DNA from: Bacteroidales bacterium
Lineage (GTDB): Bacteria > Bacteroidota > Bacteroidia > Bacteroidales > JAUNSR01
Assembly (NCBI GenBank): GCA_030539115.1
Contig: JAUNSR010000001.1
Coordinates: 47,830 to 111,829 of the forward strand
Direction: 5' to 3'
DNA: 64,000 nt
Numbering within the stretch: the stretch's first letter is position 1; each line of letters opens with the position of its first letter. A program made the position numbers and the translations under genes. The notes beneath the pieces are model-generated. The model saw nothing but the letters and a program-made list of their open reading frames with translations, ran no database searches and was not told the DNA's origin. Positions 17,662 to 25,544 of the stretch are shown one piece after another.

Positions 17662-17833
17662 ACGTAATTTGGGAACAACCATTGATTGAATCTTAAAATT
17701 ACATTTTAAAGATTATAATTATTTCCGGTGATTTCAAAAACAATCTACAAACGTCATATATTTATCGACGAATGACATACTTCTAAACATAGGAGAACAC
17801 GAACCAAAGAAAAATAACAAACAATTCCAATTA

Positions 17834-17902
17834 TAATCTGATCAGAAAGATTCGGGAAATATTCGGGTCCTGTATAAAATAATAACCTTTCTGATCAGAT
17901 TA
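17834..17902. repeat. Perfect 16-bp inverted repeat with GATC cores
   Basis: TAATCTGATCAGAAAG at 17834-17849 and CTTTCTGATCAGATTA at 17887-17902, separated by 37 bases. Each arm contains the palindrome TCTGATCAGA. The spacer carries a direct repeat ATTCGGG at 17850-17856 and 17861-17867. As RNA it would be a stable hairpin, but no clear T run follows on either strand. Confidence 0.7.
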
Positions 17903-18244
17903 CGAATAATCCTTTATAAATAATCAGGGTTATTTTCTTTGCTTCTTTTCGATCTAACTTCAACTTGCATCCAACAGGCTGAATGATTTACACCTCTTTC
18001 GTTCTAAACAGTATAATATAAAAATATTATATTATCATTAAATGATCCGTGTTCAATATTTTATATATAGAAGATAGCTCTCTTGCCTCTTTGTAAATAA
18101 AACGCCGGTAAGAAGTTATAGTTCAAGTTATTATATTATGTTGTTCTATATTAATCTATCTTTATAATTCAAAGATTATTTAAGAAAAAACATACATAAA
18201 TATTAAAATCGAGAGTTGAATCAGCTGATTATCAGAGATAATAA

Positions 18245-18264
18245 ATTAGTATTTAAATACTAAT
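18245..18264 (-). terminator. 20-bp perfect palindrome after the methyltransferase gene
   Basis: A fully self-complementary ATTAGTATTTAAATACTAAT lies 25 bases after the stop codon and is followed on the minus strand by TTATT. Probably the transcript end, though a perfect palindrome with an AT core could equally be a protein-binding site. Confidence 0.45.
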
Positions 18265-18288
18265 ATTAGCTTCTCAAATAAGGCGAGT

Positions 18289-19011
18289 CTATTTCTTAAG
18301 TGTAAGTTTGGCAAGATAAAGGAAGTGTTCATCCTCATAGATTTTTTCGGCAGTAAAACCCGACTGTTCAGCCTTTTCAGCCAAGGTATCAAAATCTATA
18401 AAAATCCAATCGAATGGTACGCCTTTAAAGTTTTCAAAATCCATTCTATATTTCATCTCTCCATAATATGAAGCATTCAAATCAATAAGAGCTGAGCCGT
18501 CATCATCCAAAAAGAGATAAATAATATTTGATGAATCCAACAAAATTGTTCCATTTTCATTAAGAAGAGATTTTGCCTTAGAGAAGAATTCCGGAAAGCG
18601 ATCCAATTTCTGTACAATCCCTGCCCCATTCATAAGAGATATTATTGTATCAAACTTTTCATCCTTAAGGTTAAAGAAATCAATATTCCTGACATTCTTT
18701 ATGCCTCTTTTCTCCATAACCTGAACAGCACCCTGAGAAATATCTATGGCAGTAACATCAAATCCATTCTCCTGAAGCCAAAGAGCATGGCTTCCGGCTC
18801 CGGCTCCAAGGTCTAAAACTCTGCCATTAACCTCATCCAAAGCTTTTTGTTCAGCCTCAGGCATATCTTTGTAAGCTCTGAAGAAAGTTGATATATCCCA
18901 TCTTTCTGTTTCCGCAATATCACTGGCAACAACGAACTTTGCGTTTTTCCTCCCTTCCATCCAAGCCAGCAAACCTTTGCCGTAAGCATCTTTATCTATT
19001 ACTTTCTTCAT
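18289..19011 (-). CDS. SAM-dependent methyltransferase, class I
   Basis: 240-aa cytoplasmic methyltransferase. Motif I VLDLGAGAGSHALWLQ lies at about 66-81, followed by the acidic strand end AIDIS. Motif IV is around FDTIISLMNGAG. The N-terminal 60 residues (GKGLLAWMEGRKNAKF, then TFFRAYKDMP) are characteristic of a Bacteroidota subgroup of small-molecule methyltransferases whose substrate is not known. It forms its own unit, with a well-formed promoter at 19131-19161 and a palindrome downstream. I cannot assign a substrate; a rRNA or tRNA role is not suggested by any motif. Confidence 0.82.
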   Translation of the reverse strand: MKKVIDKDAYGKGLLAWMEGRKNAKFVVASDIAETERWDISTFFRAYKDMPEAEQKALDEVNGRVLDLGAGAGSHALWLQENGFDVTAIDISQGAVQVMEKRGIKNVRNIDFFNLKDEKFDTIISLMNGAGIVQKLDRFPEFFSKAKSLLNENGTILLDSSNIIYLFLDDDGSALIDLNASYYGEMKYRMDFENFKGVPFDWIFIDFDTLAEKAEQSGFTAEKIYEDEHFLYLAKLTLKK

Positions 19012-19130
19012 TTCTCTATAAAATTATCCGTATGCATTAAAAAAGCATAATATGCTCTTACTTTTTATTTTTCAACAAATTACTGATCATGTCATTTTTT
19101 TAAATGGCATTCAAGAGTCATAATTTGCCA

Positions 19131-19161
19131 CAAATATACCTCTATCCAACAAGCTTACAAA
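19131..19161 (-). promoter_or_regulatory. Full -33/-7 promoter of the methyltransferase gene
   Basis: On the minus strand TTTG (19158-19161) is followed after exactly 19 bases by TATATTTG (19131-19138), an exact match to the Bacteroidota consensus with normal spacing. The predicted leader is about 110 bases. Confidence 0.75.
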
Positions 19162-19222
19162 ATATGTCTTAACACTAACATTATTATTATTACTTTTTGC
19201 AAATACATCTAAACGAATAAAT

Positions 19223-20044
19223 CTATTTTCCATCAAAGCAACAAGATATAGTAGATTTGTCTACAAACATTGAAACCTTTCCATCAACAGGATAAATCCT
19301 TGAAACAGGATAATTATAAAAATCATCGCTCTCACAAATTATACCCTTTACAATTTTCTTCTTTTCTTTTCCCGTGAGAAGCAAAAAAATATTTTTGCTT
19401 CTATTTATCAGTGGAAGCGTCATTGTAATTCTAAATTGATTATTATCTTTCTTTAGAGCTACTTTATATATTTGAGAATCTATATTATTTTTCAATTCAT
19501 CGTTTTCAGAAATCTGATTATTATTGCACCCTCCACTCTCCAAATCACAAATATTTGGAGAATCTTCAAACTGACTTTCATTATCAAACTGATCAGGAAA
19601 TAAAGAGGCAATATGACCGTCACTGCCAACGCCAAGAATTGTCAAATCAAAAACCGGCACACCACCTTCCCAAGGCAAAATCTTTCTTACTACAGAATCA
19701 TACCTTTGTGCCTCATCAAATGGGTTTGACTCGCCATGAATTCTATGAATATGTTTTTCCAACAAAGGCACCTTACCAATGAGATGAACCACGGTCATGT
19801 GATAATTGCTCTCTTTATCAGTAGGGTTAACACATCGTTCATCCACAAAAAAAAGCTGAATTCTTTTCCAATCGATTTTATGAAGATATTCGTGAGCCCA
19901 AATATCAAAAAGATATTTGGGAGTTGTGCCACCCGAAACAGCAATAAACAGATCCCTGTCTTTAATTTTATGAAGAATAAAAAGCATCTCCTCAGTCAAT
20001 GCCCGGCAGGTCTCTTCAATGGTATCGCTAATTACTATTTTCAT
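19223..20044 (-). CDS. pgl: 6-phosphogluconolactonase
   Basis: Hydrolyses 6-phosphoglucono-1,5-lactone, the second step of the oxidative pentose phosphate pathway. SGGTTPKYLF (about 39-48), FFVDERCVNPTDKESNY and LGVGSDGHIASLFP are the conserved phosphate- and substrate-binding blocks. At 273 aa it is about 35-40 residues longer than usual. The extra length is an acidic, Asn-rich insert directly after LFPDQ (about residues 152-190, including two cysteines). It lies 112 bases after zwf, and gnd is upstream of zwf, so all three pathway enzymes are encoded in one row. Confidence 0.93.
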   Translation of the reverse strand: MKIVISDTIEETCRALTEEMLFILHKIKDRDLFIAVSGGTTPKYLFDIWAHEYLHKIDWKRIQLFFVDERCVNPTDKESNYHMTVVHLIGKVPLLEKHIHRIHGESNPFDEAQRYDSVVRKILPWEGGVPVFDLTILGVGSDGHIASLFPDQFDNESQFEDSPNICDLESGGCNNNQISENDELKNNIDSQIYKVALKKDNNQFRITMTLPLINRSKNIFLLLTGKEKKKIVKGIICESDDFYNYPVSRIYPVDGKVSMFVDKSTISCCFDGK

Positions 20045-20156
20045 CTAAATTCTCTTTTATAAATTTAAGAAATTTCAACTTCAACCCTGCAGAGAAAAAT
20101 AAATTCATTTATTAATTAAACAATGCTGTTTTAAATTCTTTTAAGGGATAAGGCTG

Positions 20157-21686
20157 CTACAGCAAGCAATAATCCTTATTATTGGTCAGATTTTTACATG
20201 GATTAGTCCATGTTCTGCCATCTGTCATAAGTTTTTCCTGCTCTATAGGTCCCCATGTTCCAACCGGGTATCCATAAAGAGGGTTGTTTTCATCATTCTC
20301 CCATGATTTTAAAACAGGGTCAAGAAATTTCCATGAAGCCTCTACAGTATCCGTTCTTGAATAAAGCATCGGATCGCCCATTATACAATCCAAAAGCAAA
20401 CGTTCGTAAGCCTCAGGAAGCCGTTTGCCCTCTGAAAGAGAATCATACTTAAAATCCATGCTAACCTGCCTAACCTCAAAGGAGCTTCCGGGTTCCTTCA
20501 AGCCAAACTCAAGCACAATACCCTCGTCAGGAAGTATTCTAATAATCAGTTTATTGCAATAAAGTCCGGTACACTGCTTTTCAAACAATTCATACGGAGT
20601 AGAATTGAAATGAATAACAATTTCCGACACCTTTGTAGGCATTGCTTTTCCGGTTCTGATAAAGAAAGGCACGCCACTCCACCTCCAATTGTCAATAAAA
20701 AGCTTCATTGCAACAAAAGTCTCAGTTCTTGAATCAGGATTAATACCATTTTCATCCCTATAACCCTTTACTGTATTATTGTCAGAGGGTGAAACATACT
20801 GTCCCCTGACAACATATTGAGAGACATCCTCCTCGGTTATTGGTCTTAAAGACTCTATCACTTTATGAACCTCATCACGAAACATCTGCTCATTAAATTT
20901 TGCAGGAGGCTCCATTGCCATTATGCCAAGAAGCTGCATAAGATGATTTTGAACCATATCTCTCAGTGCACCTGCACCGTCATAATAACCCGCTCTATCG
21001 AGAACGCCCAATTTCTCAACAGCCGTTATTTCAACATAATTGATATAGTTTCTATTCCAAAGAGGCTCAAAAATTCCGTTTGAGAATCTAAAAACCAGAA
21101 TATTCTGCACCGTTTCTTTGCCAAGATAATGATCTATCCTATAAATCTGTGACTCCTTAAATATTCCGGTAAATACTTTATCAAGATCCTTTGCACTTGA
21201 AATATCCTTACCATAGGGCTTTTCAACAATGATTCTTCTCCAATACTTACCCGGCTTCTCCTTTTGAAGACTCTCTTTTGCCAAGCTTTTACAAATTTCG
21301 GAATACATATTTGGAGGAGTTGCCAAATAGAAGAGATAGTTGGGAGCTATCTCAAGCTTTCCTGTAAACTCTTCCAATTTTGAGGAAAGAAGAGAATAGA
21401 CATGCTCATCTCTTGTATCCATAGCAAAATAAAATATATTGGAAACAAAAGAACTTAAGCAATATTTTTCTTTGCTGTCTATTATCGTCGACTCAAGATT
21501 TTTGTGCATCTTATCCCGAAAACTTTCATCTGAAAAATATGTTCTTGAAACTCCCAATATTACAAACTTCTCAGGAAACAGACCATTACAGTATAGTTTA
21601 AACAGTGCCGGAATTAGTTTTCTTGAAGTCAAATCTCCTGAAGCTCCAAATATTACCATAATAAAAGGAGAAGCCAAATTATTCAT
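20157..21686 (-). CDS. zwf: Glucose-6-phosphate 1-dehydrogenase
   Basis: 509 aa, full length for the family. Oxidises glucose-6-phosphate to the lactone and makes NADPH. The coenzyme loop VIFGASGDLTSRKL is at about 11-24, VEKPYGKD near 155 and the substrate motif RIDHYLGKETVQN near 181 with its catalytic His. The start is 12 bases after the gnd stop, so translation is probably coupled. A cysteine- and leucine-containing C-terminal end is unremarkable. Confidence 0.97.
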   Translation of the reverse strand: MNNLASPFIMVIFGASGDLTSRKLIPALFKLYCNGLFPEKFVILGVSRTYFSDESFRDKMHKNLESTIIDSKEKYCLSSFVSNIFYFAMDTRDEHVYSLLSSKLEEFTGKLEIAPNYLFYLATPPNMYSEICKSLAKESLQKEKPGKYWRRIIVEKPYGKDISSAKDLDKVFTGIFKESQIYRIDHYLGKETVQNILVFRFSNGIFEPLWNRNYINYVEITAVEKLGVLDRAGYYDGAGALRDMVQNHLMQLLGIMAMEPPAKFNEQMFRDEVHKVIESLRPITEEDVSQYVVRGQYVSPSDNNTVKGYRDENGINPDSRTETFVAMKLFIDNWRWSGVPFFIRTGKAMPTKVSEIVIHFNSTPYELFEKQCTGLYCNKLIIRILPDEGIVLEFGLKEPGSSFEVRQVSMDFKYDSLSEGKRLPEAYERLLLDCIMGDPMLYSRTDTVEASWKFLDPVLKSWENDENNPLYGYPVGTWGPIEQEKLMTDGRTWTNPCKNLTNNKDYCLL

Positions 21687-21698
21687 ATCAGTGTTTTG

Positions 21699-23123
21699 CT
21701 ATTGTTTTGTTGTATTCCAATCGACATGAAAGAATTGACCGCGGGGAGAATCTGTTCTTTCAAACATATGCGAGCCAAAATAATCCCTTTGAGCCTGAAT
21801 CAAATTGGTTGGTAAGCTTTCACTTGTTATACCATAGAAATAATTCAAAGCCGAGCTATGAGCAGAAACCGGCATCTCGTGTTTAATGGCTGTTGCCACA
21901 ATATTTTTCCAGGAAGCCATAGAAGCTTTTATCTCATTTATAAAAAACAAGTCTTCAAGCAAATTCTTTAATTCAGGATTATAATGATATGCATCTTTTA
22001 TCCTGTCAAGAAATACAGAACGGATAATACATCCTGCCCTCCATATAGAGGCTATTGCGCCATAGTCAAGATTCCAATTATTGTCCTGAGAGGCCTTTCT
22101 CAAAAGCGAAAAGCCTTGAGCATAAGAGATTAGTTTTGAAGCATATAAAGCATTCATCAAATCATTGACATGAGCCTCATTACCCTTTATTGCCTCAATT
22201 TGCCGAGGATATGTATATGACAAATCCACTCTTTCATCTTTATGAGCCGATAAATCTCTCTCAAACTGAGCGGTTGCAATCACACTTAGCGGAACTCCCA
22301 TTTCCATTGCACTCTCCACACTCCATCTTCCTGTTCCCTTTTGACCTGCCGTATCAAGAATACTGTCAATCAGATATTCATTGTTTAGCTCCTTAAATTC
22401 CAGTATTGAAGATGTGATCTCAATAAGATAGCTCGACAATTTACCCTCATTCCACTCCTTAAATATTCTCGACATCTGAGAGTTATTATATCCAAATAGT
22501 TTTTTAAGCAAAAAATAGGACTCTGCAATAAGCTGCATATCTCCATATTCAATGCCATTATGTACCATCTTTACAAAATGACCTGCACCATCCGGACCAA
22601 TCCATTGACAACAAGGAGAACCGTCGGGAGCTTTGGCTGAAATCTTCTGAAATATATTCTTTACTAAAGGCCAACCTTCAATCATTCCACCGGGCATCAT
22701 AGAAGGGCCCCAAAGAGCACCCTCTGCCCCGCCTGAAACGCCACAGCCGATAAATAGACGGCCCTTATTTTTTAGAAAATCACATCTTCGCTTAGTATCT
22801 TTATAATATGAATTTCCTCCATCTACTATCAAATCACCATAATCTAACAGTGGATAAAGGATATCTATCATTAAATCGACCGGCTCACCTGCCTTTATCA
22901 TAAGAAAAATTTTCCGAGGCCTTTCAAGTGAATCGACAAATTGCTGAGGGGTATAAGTATCGACAAAATTTTTATTCCTGCCCTCTTTCTCCATAAACTT
23001 TCTGGTTCTTTCTGGAGTATGATTATAGACTGATACCTGATAGCCATTTCTCTCCATGTTTAAAGCCAGATTGGCACCCATTATTGCCAAACCAATAAGT
23101 CCTATATCTGATTTGTCTTCCAT
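21699..23123 (-). CDS. gnd: 6-phosphogluconate dehydrogenase, decarboxylating
   Basis: 474 aa. Converts 6-phosphogluconate to ribulose-5-phosphate, CO2 and NADPH. The nucleotide-binding fold IGLIGLAIMGANLALN is at the N-terminus (residues 8-23), GPDGAGHFVKMVHNGIEYGD carries the catalytic Lys and the ILDTAGQKGTGRWS signature is present. First gene of gnd-zwf-pgl. The order puts the third pathway step first, as commonly found in Bacteroidota. No canonical promoter box was found in the 182 bases upstream. Confidence 0.97.
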   Translation of the reverse strand: MEDKSDIGLIGLAIMGANLALNMERNGYQVSVYNHTPERTRKFMEKEGRNKNFVDTYTPQQFVDSLERPRKIFLMIKAGEPVDLMIDILYPLLDYGDLIVDGGNSYYKDTKRRCDFLKNKGRLFIGCGVSGGAEGALWGPSMMPGGMIEGWPLVKNIFQKISAKAPDGSPCCQWIGPDGAGHFVKMVHNGIEYGDMQLIAESYFLLKKLFGYNNSQMSRIFKEWNEGKLSSYLIEITSSILEFKELNNEYLIDSILDTAGQKGTGRWSVESAMEMGVPLSVIATAQFERDLSAHKDERVDLSYTYPRQIEAIKGNEAHVNDLMNALYASKLISYAQGFSLLRKASQDNNWNLDYGAIASIWRAGCIIRSVFLDRIKDAYHYNPELKNLLEDLFFINEIKASMASWKNIVATAIKHEMPVSAHSSALNYFYGITSESLPTNLIQAQRDYFGSHMFERTDSPRGQFFHVDWNTTKQ

Positions 23124-23247
23124 ATTAATTAAGATATTATTGTTATGCTGTTTCCTTCAATTCAATTGTATAACAACCTCTTAAAGATTATGTTCTCAGA
23201 TAATATTTTGTAATTTTTATTTCAAAGCGGAGTTTATGGCAATAAAA

Positions 23248-23283
23248 AAAGTCTCACTCGAAATAATCTTCGAATGAGACTTT
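23248..23283 (-). terminator. Terminator of the OmpA-like lipoprotein gene
   Basis: Arms 23248-23262 and 23269-23283 form a 15-bp stem (one wobble pair), followed on the minus strand by a T run (TTTTTTTATT). It lies 23 bases after the stop. Confidence 0.9.
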
Positions 23284-23305
23284 AAATAAATTTATTTATA
23301 ACAAA

Positions 23306-23995
23306 CTACAAATTTCCTGCTTCCGCCTTTTTAATCATCGTTTCGTTTGCGGTAATGTAGATTTCTACACGACGGTTTTGTGCACGTCCTTCTGCTGTTG
23401 AATTATCTGCAACCGGAACATCATAAGCCAATCCCTCTTCAGAGATTCTTGATCCTGCGATAGACAAAGCTCTTAAATATTTTCCTACTGCTTCTGCACG
23501 TTTTTGTGAAAGAGATTCATTTATTGCACGAGAGCCTGTATTGTCTGTATGACCTTGAATAGTCAAGTCTGTATCCGGCATATCCTTCATCTTTGCAGCA
23601 AAATCAGAAAGTGCTTTTTTAGATTGTGCACTCAAAGTTGAGCTGTTTGTTGCAAAAAGAATTCCGCTTTCAAATGTAACTTTAACAGCCTGAAGATTAT
23701 TTGCATCAGTAACAGTTTCAACAGTTGCTCCCTGAATAGATTCAAGTTCAGCTTTCTTTTTATCCATTTTTTTACCAATCAAAGCTCCGGCACCGGTTCC
23801 AACGACTGCACCGATAGCAGCTCCAATTGCAGCTCCCTTTCCATCTTTTCCTATCAACGCTCCAAGTCCAGCTCCTGCTGCCGCACCGCTTGAACCACCA
23901 ATCATCATTCCTTTTTCAGTGTTGTTCAACGTTCCGCAACTTGACATCAATAATGACCCGCAAATTGCATACACAGCAAATGTTCTTTTTTTCAT
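23306..23995 (-). CDS. OmpA-family lipoprotein with glycine-zipper segment
   Basis: 229 aa. Lipobox LLMSSC lipidates Cys20. Residues about 30-75 are a glycine-zipper membrane segment (alternating GAAAGAGLGALIG and GAAIGAAIGAVVG units). Residues about 108-220 are an OmpA_C peptidoglycan-binding domain with TDLTIQGHTDNTG and the final AQNRRVEIYI. The protein should tie the outer membrane to the cell wall. It has its own promoter and an 85-base leader with a small hairpin, and its codon choice and strong signals suggest high expression. Similar YiaD/Pal-like proteins are common. Confidence 0.93.
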   Translation of the reverse strand: MKKRTFAVYAICGSLLMSSCGTLNNTEKGMMIGGSSGAAAGAGLGALIGKDGKGAAIGAAIGAVVGTGAGALIGKKMDKKKAELESIQGATVETVTDANNLQAVKVTFESGILFATNSSTLSAQSKKALSDFAAKMKDMPDTDLTIQGHTDNTGSRAINESLSQKRAEAVGKYLRALSIAGSRISEEGLAYDVPVADNSTAEGRAQNRRVEIYITANETMIKKAEAGNL

Positions 23996-24043
23996 TGTCT
24001 TATAATTTTTTGTTATTACAGTGTTCTGTTTTTTATTACAGAT

Positions 24044-24090
24044 AACATCTTAGTTGGAAGATGTTGTTTTTTTTACACTTTGCAAATATA
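24044..24090 (-). promoter_or_regulatory. -7 promoter box and leader hairpin of the OmpA-like gene
   Basis: TATATTTG on the minus strand at 24083-24090 matches TAnnTTTG exactly. Just downstream in the predicted leader, AACATCTT (24058-24065 on the minus strand) and AAGATGTT (24044-24051) form an 8-bp hairpin that could protect the mRNA 5' end. Confidence 0.6.
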
Positions 24091-24376
24091 ATAATTTAGC
24101 TTAGCAGTTATTTATTACCATAAAAAAAGTTACCATTGCAACTTGTTTAACCTCTTGAAGTTAAAAATCAGACAAATTGTTATTTTTTTCAGGAAAAAAA
24201 ACTCTTTTTCAATAATTATTGAGGTTCTTTTTAAGACTTTTTCTTGTTTTATACCACTTTCAAAACAAACATAATCCTTGATAAATAGATTGTTATCAGT
24301 CATAAACTCAATTTCATTCAGGAAAATATTACTATATTATAGTATCGAAAAAAAATGCCAAATATGTAAAGTAAAA

Positions 24377-24439
24377 TCGATGGTTAAAATTTAAAACTCG
24401 ACGGTAAAAATTTTATTTTCGACGGTTAAAATTTAAAAA
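24377..24439. repeat. Three 21-bp tandem repeats, TCGAyGGT units
   Basis: Units at 24377-24397, 24398-24418 and 24419-24439 all start TCGA(T/C)GGT and continue with an A/T block AAAATTT. Units 1 and 3 are nearly identical; unit 2 has diverged in its second half. The 21-base spacing equals two helical turns, which would place three protein sites on one face of the DNA. Confidence 0.75.
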
Positions 24440-24559
24440 TCATTAATTAAAAATTCGGACTAACAATATATCATTGATTATCAATCTATTGTAAAATTCC
24501 AACGACAACCAAGACTAAAAAAATCCTGTGTCAAAAATGACAAATTAGCACGATACTAT

Positions 24560-24661
24560 ATGAAATCACTGAAAAGAGTTTACTTTATAATCTACCTCAG
24601 GAATCTCCTTAAGGACTATGTTATTCAGTCGATCCATAAGGTAAGAGTAAACTTAATTTAG
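24560..24661 (+). CDS. Possible 33-aa cationic peptide
   Basis: ATG at 24560 opens a 33-codon frame ending in TAG. The peptide begins MKSLKRVYFIIYLRNLLKDY and is rich in Lys/Arg alternating with Ile, Leu, Tyr and Val, as in an amphipathic or membrane-active helix. The stretch is less AT-rich than its surroundings. It could be coding, but at this length chance is a serious alternative. Confidence 0.2.
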   Translation: MKSLKRVYFIIYLRNLLKDYVIQSIHKVRVNLI

Positions 24662-24756
24662 TAATAAAAATTATAGGAAAACATATTTCAACTATTAGTA
24701 TTAGCAGAGTCAACTATTTAAAGTAATAAGATTAAGAATAGTCAACCTGAATAAGG

Positions 24757-24797
24757 ATAATACAGACGCAACACTCTAAGTTTTGCGTCTGTATTAT
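24757..24797 (-). terminator. Terminator of the NikR-like gene
   Basis: Arms 24757-24771 and 24783-24797 give a perfect 15-bp stem with an 11-base loop. The T tract after it is weak on both strands. It lies about 50 bases after the NikR-like stop. Confidence 0.7.
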
Positions 24798-24847
24798 TTA
24801 AGCAAAATAAAAAACTTTAATTCAATCTAAACATCTCACTATCCTTA

Positions 24848-25249
24848 TTAATCTGCCCTGCTCATAATGAGCTTTCCGTGTCTGAGGTCTTTAATTGAGA
24901 TAAACTTGTCAGAGAGTTTTGTCAGCAACTGCGCTTCACCCATTACAGTGATAACATATAGGCAATACTCTTCATTTAATGAATTTTTAAAAGATGAAAG
25001 AATCAAGGAGCTGTATTCGTTCTGGATTCTTGAAATTTCAAGCATAATTTCCTCCTTTGATTTATCAAACATAAGCACAACAGCCCCGGCAACGATGTGG
25101 TTGCAAAGCCATTTCTTCTCACTCATATATTTTTCGACAATAAATCTAAGGGCTTGAGAGCGATTTGAAAAATCGTTTTCCTCAACAAATCTATCAAATT
25201 CATTCAACACCTCTCCATCGAGAGAAACTCCAAATCTTTTAACAGCCAT
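24848..25249 (-). CDS. NikR-like ribbon-helix-helix regulator lacking the nickel histidines
   Basis: 133 aa from ATG at 25249 (a longer frame has 15 unlikely residues). The N-terminal ribbon-helix-helix VKRFGVSLDGEVLNEFDRF and NRSQALRFIVEKYM matches NikR, and the C-terminal ACT-like domain ends DLRHGKLIM, like the GVRHGHL of E. coli NikR. Aligning by eye, E. coli Ni ligands His76, His87, His89 and Cys95 correspond to Asn77, Lys88, Ser90 and Cys96 here. Only the cysteine is kept. It therefore probably does not sense nickel in the known way. It is divergent from the AsmA-like gene and may control it or itself (inference). Confidence 0.82.
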   Translation of the reverse strand: MAVKRFGVSLDGEVLNEFDRFVEENDFSNRSQALRFIVEKYMSEKKWLCNHIVAGAVVLMFDKSKEEIMLEISRIQNEYSSLILSSFKNSLNEEYCLYVITVMGEAQLLTKLSDKFISIKDLRHGKLIMSRAD

Positions 25250-25496
25250 ATCAATATAAATATTTATTTCAACGCGAAATCTTATAAATAACAAGCAAGA
25301 ATAATTAACTGAATAATTTCAATTTATGTATTAATACAAATTTAAATAATTATTAATTTGAAGATATAAATATTTCAATTGATTTGAGTCTTATCAGAAT
25401 CACAGGCAATAGATAGCTCATCCTTAAAAAATGTTCTTTTAATCTGATTTTTCACTTCATTATAGATTTCGAATAGTATTTGAACATATTTAGAAT

Positions 25497-25515
25497 TAAA
25501 TTTGTCAAAGACAAA
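25497..25515 (+). promoter_or_regulatory. -7 box overlapping an inverted repeat before the AsmA-like gene
   Basis: TAAATTTG at 25497-25504 matches TAnnTTTG and lies 40 bases before the start codon. TTTGTC-AAA-GACAAA at 25501-25515 is a perfect 6-bp inverted repeat that overlaps the box and would suit a repressor site; the NikR-like protein is an obvious candidate binder. Confidence 0.4.
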
Positions 25516-25544
25516 CAAAATGATTTTTATAATTCTTCTCACAG

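Larger units (their letters stand above)
17540..18288. other. 749-bp structured intergenic region
   Basis: No gene longer than about 30 codons seen. It is unusually rich in inverted repeats: GAGTGTTATG arms at 17624-17633 and 17652-17661, a perfect 16-bp pair at 17834-17849 and 17887-17902, the 12-bp palindrome AATCAGCTGATT at 18219-18230 and a 20-bp palindrome at 18245-18264. Base composition at 17840-18000 is less AT-biased than in other gaps. It could hold a structured RNA or regulator sites. Confidence 0.55.
23996..24847. other. 852-bp intergenic region upstream of the OmpA-like gene
   Basis: Holds the promoter of the OmpA-like gene, three 21-bp tandem repeats (24377-24439), a possible 33-codon frame (24560-24661, plus strand) and the terminator of the NikR-like gene (24757-24797). 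No full-size gene. Confidence 0.55.

Noticed and set aside
17834-17902. Reading the 16-bp inverted repeat as transposon ends
   Set aside because: Spacer is only 37 bases with no flanking duplication seen; kept as an unexplained structure.
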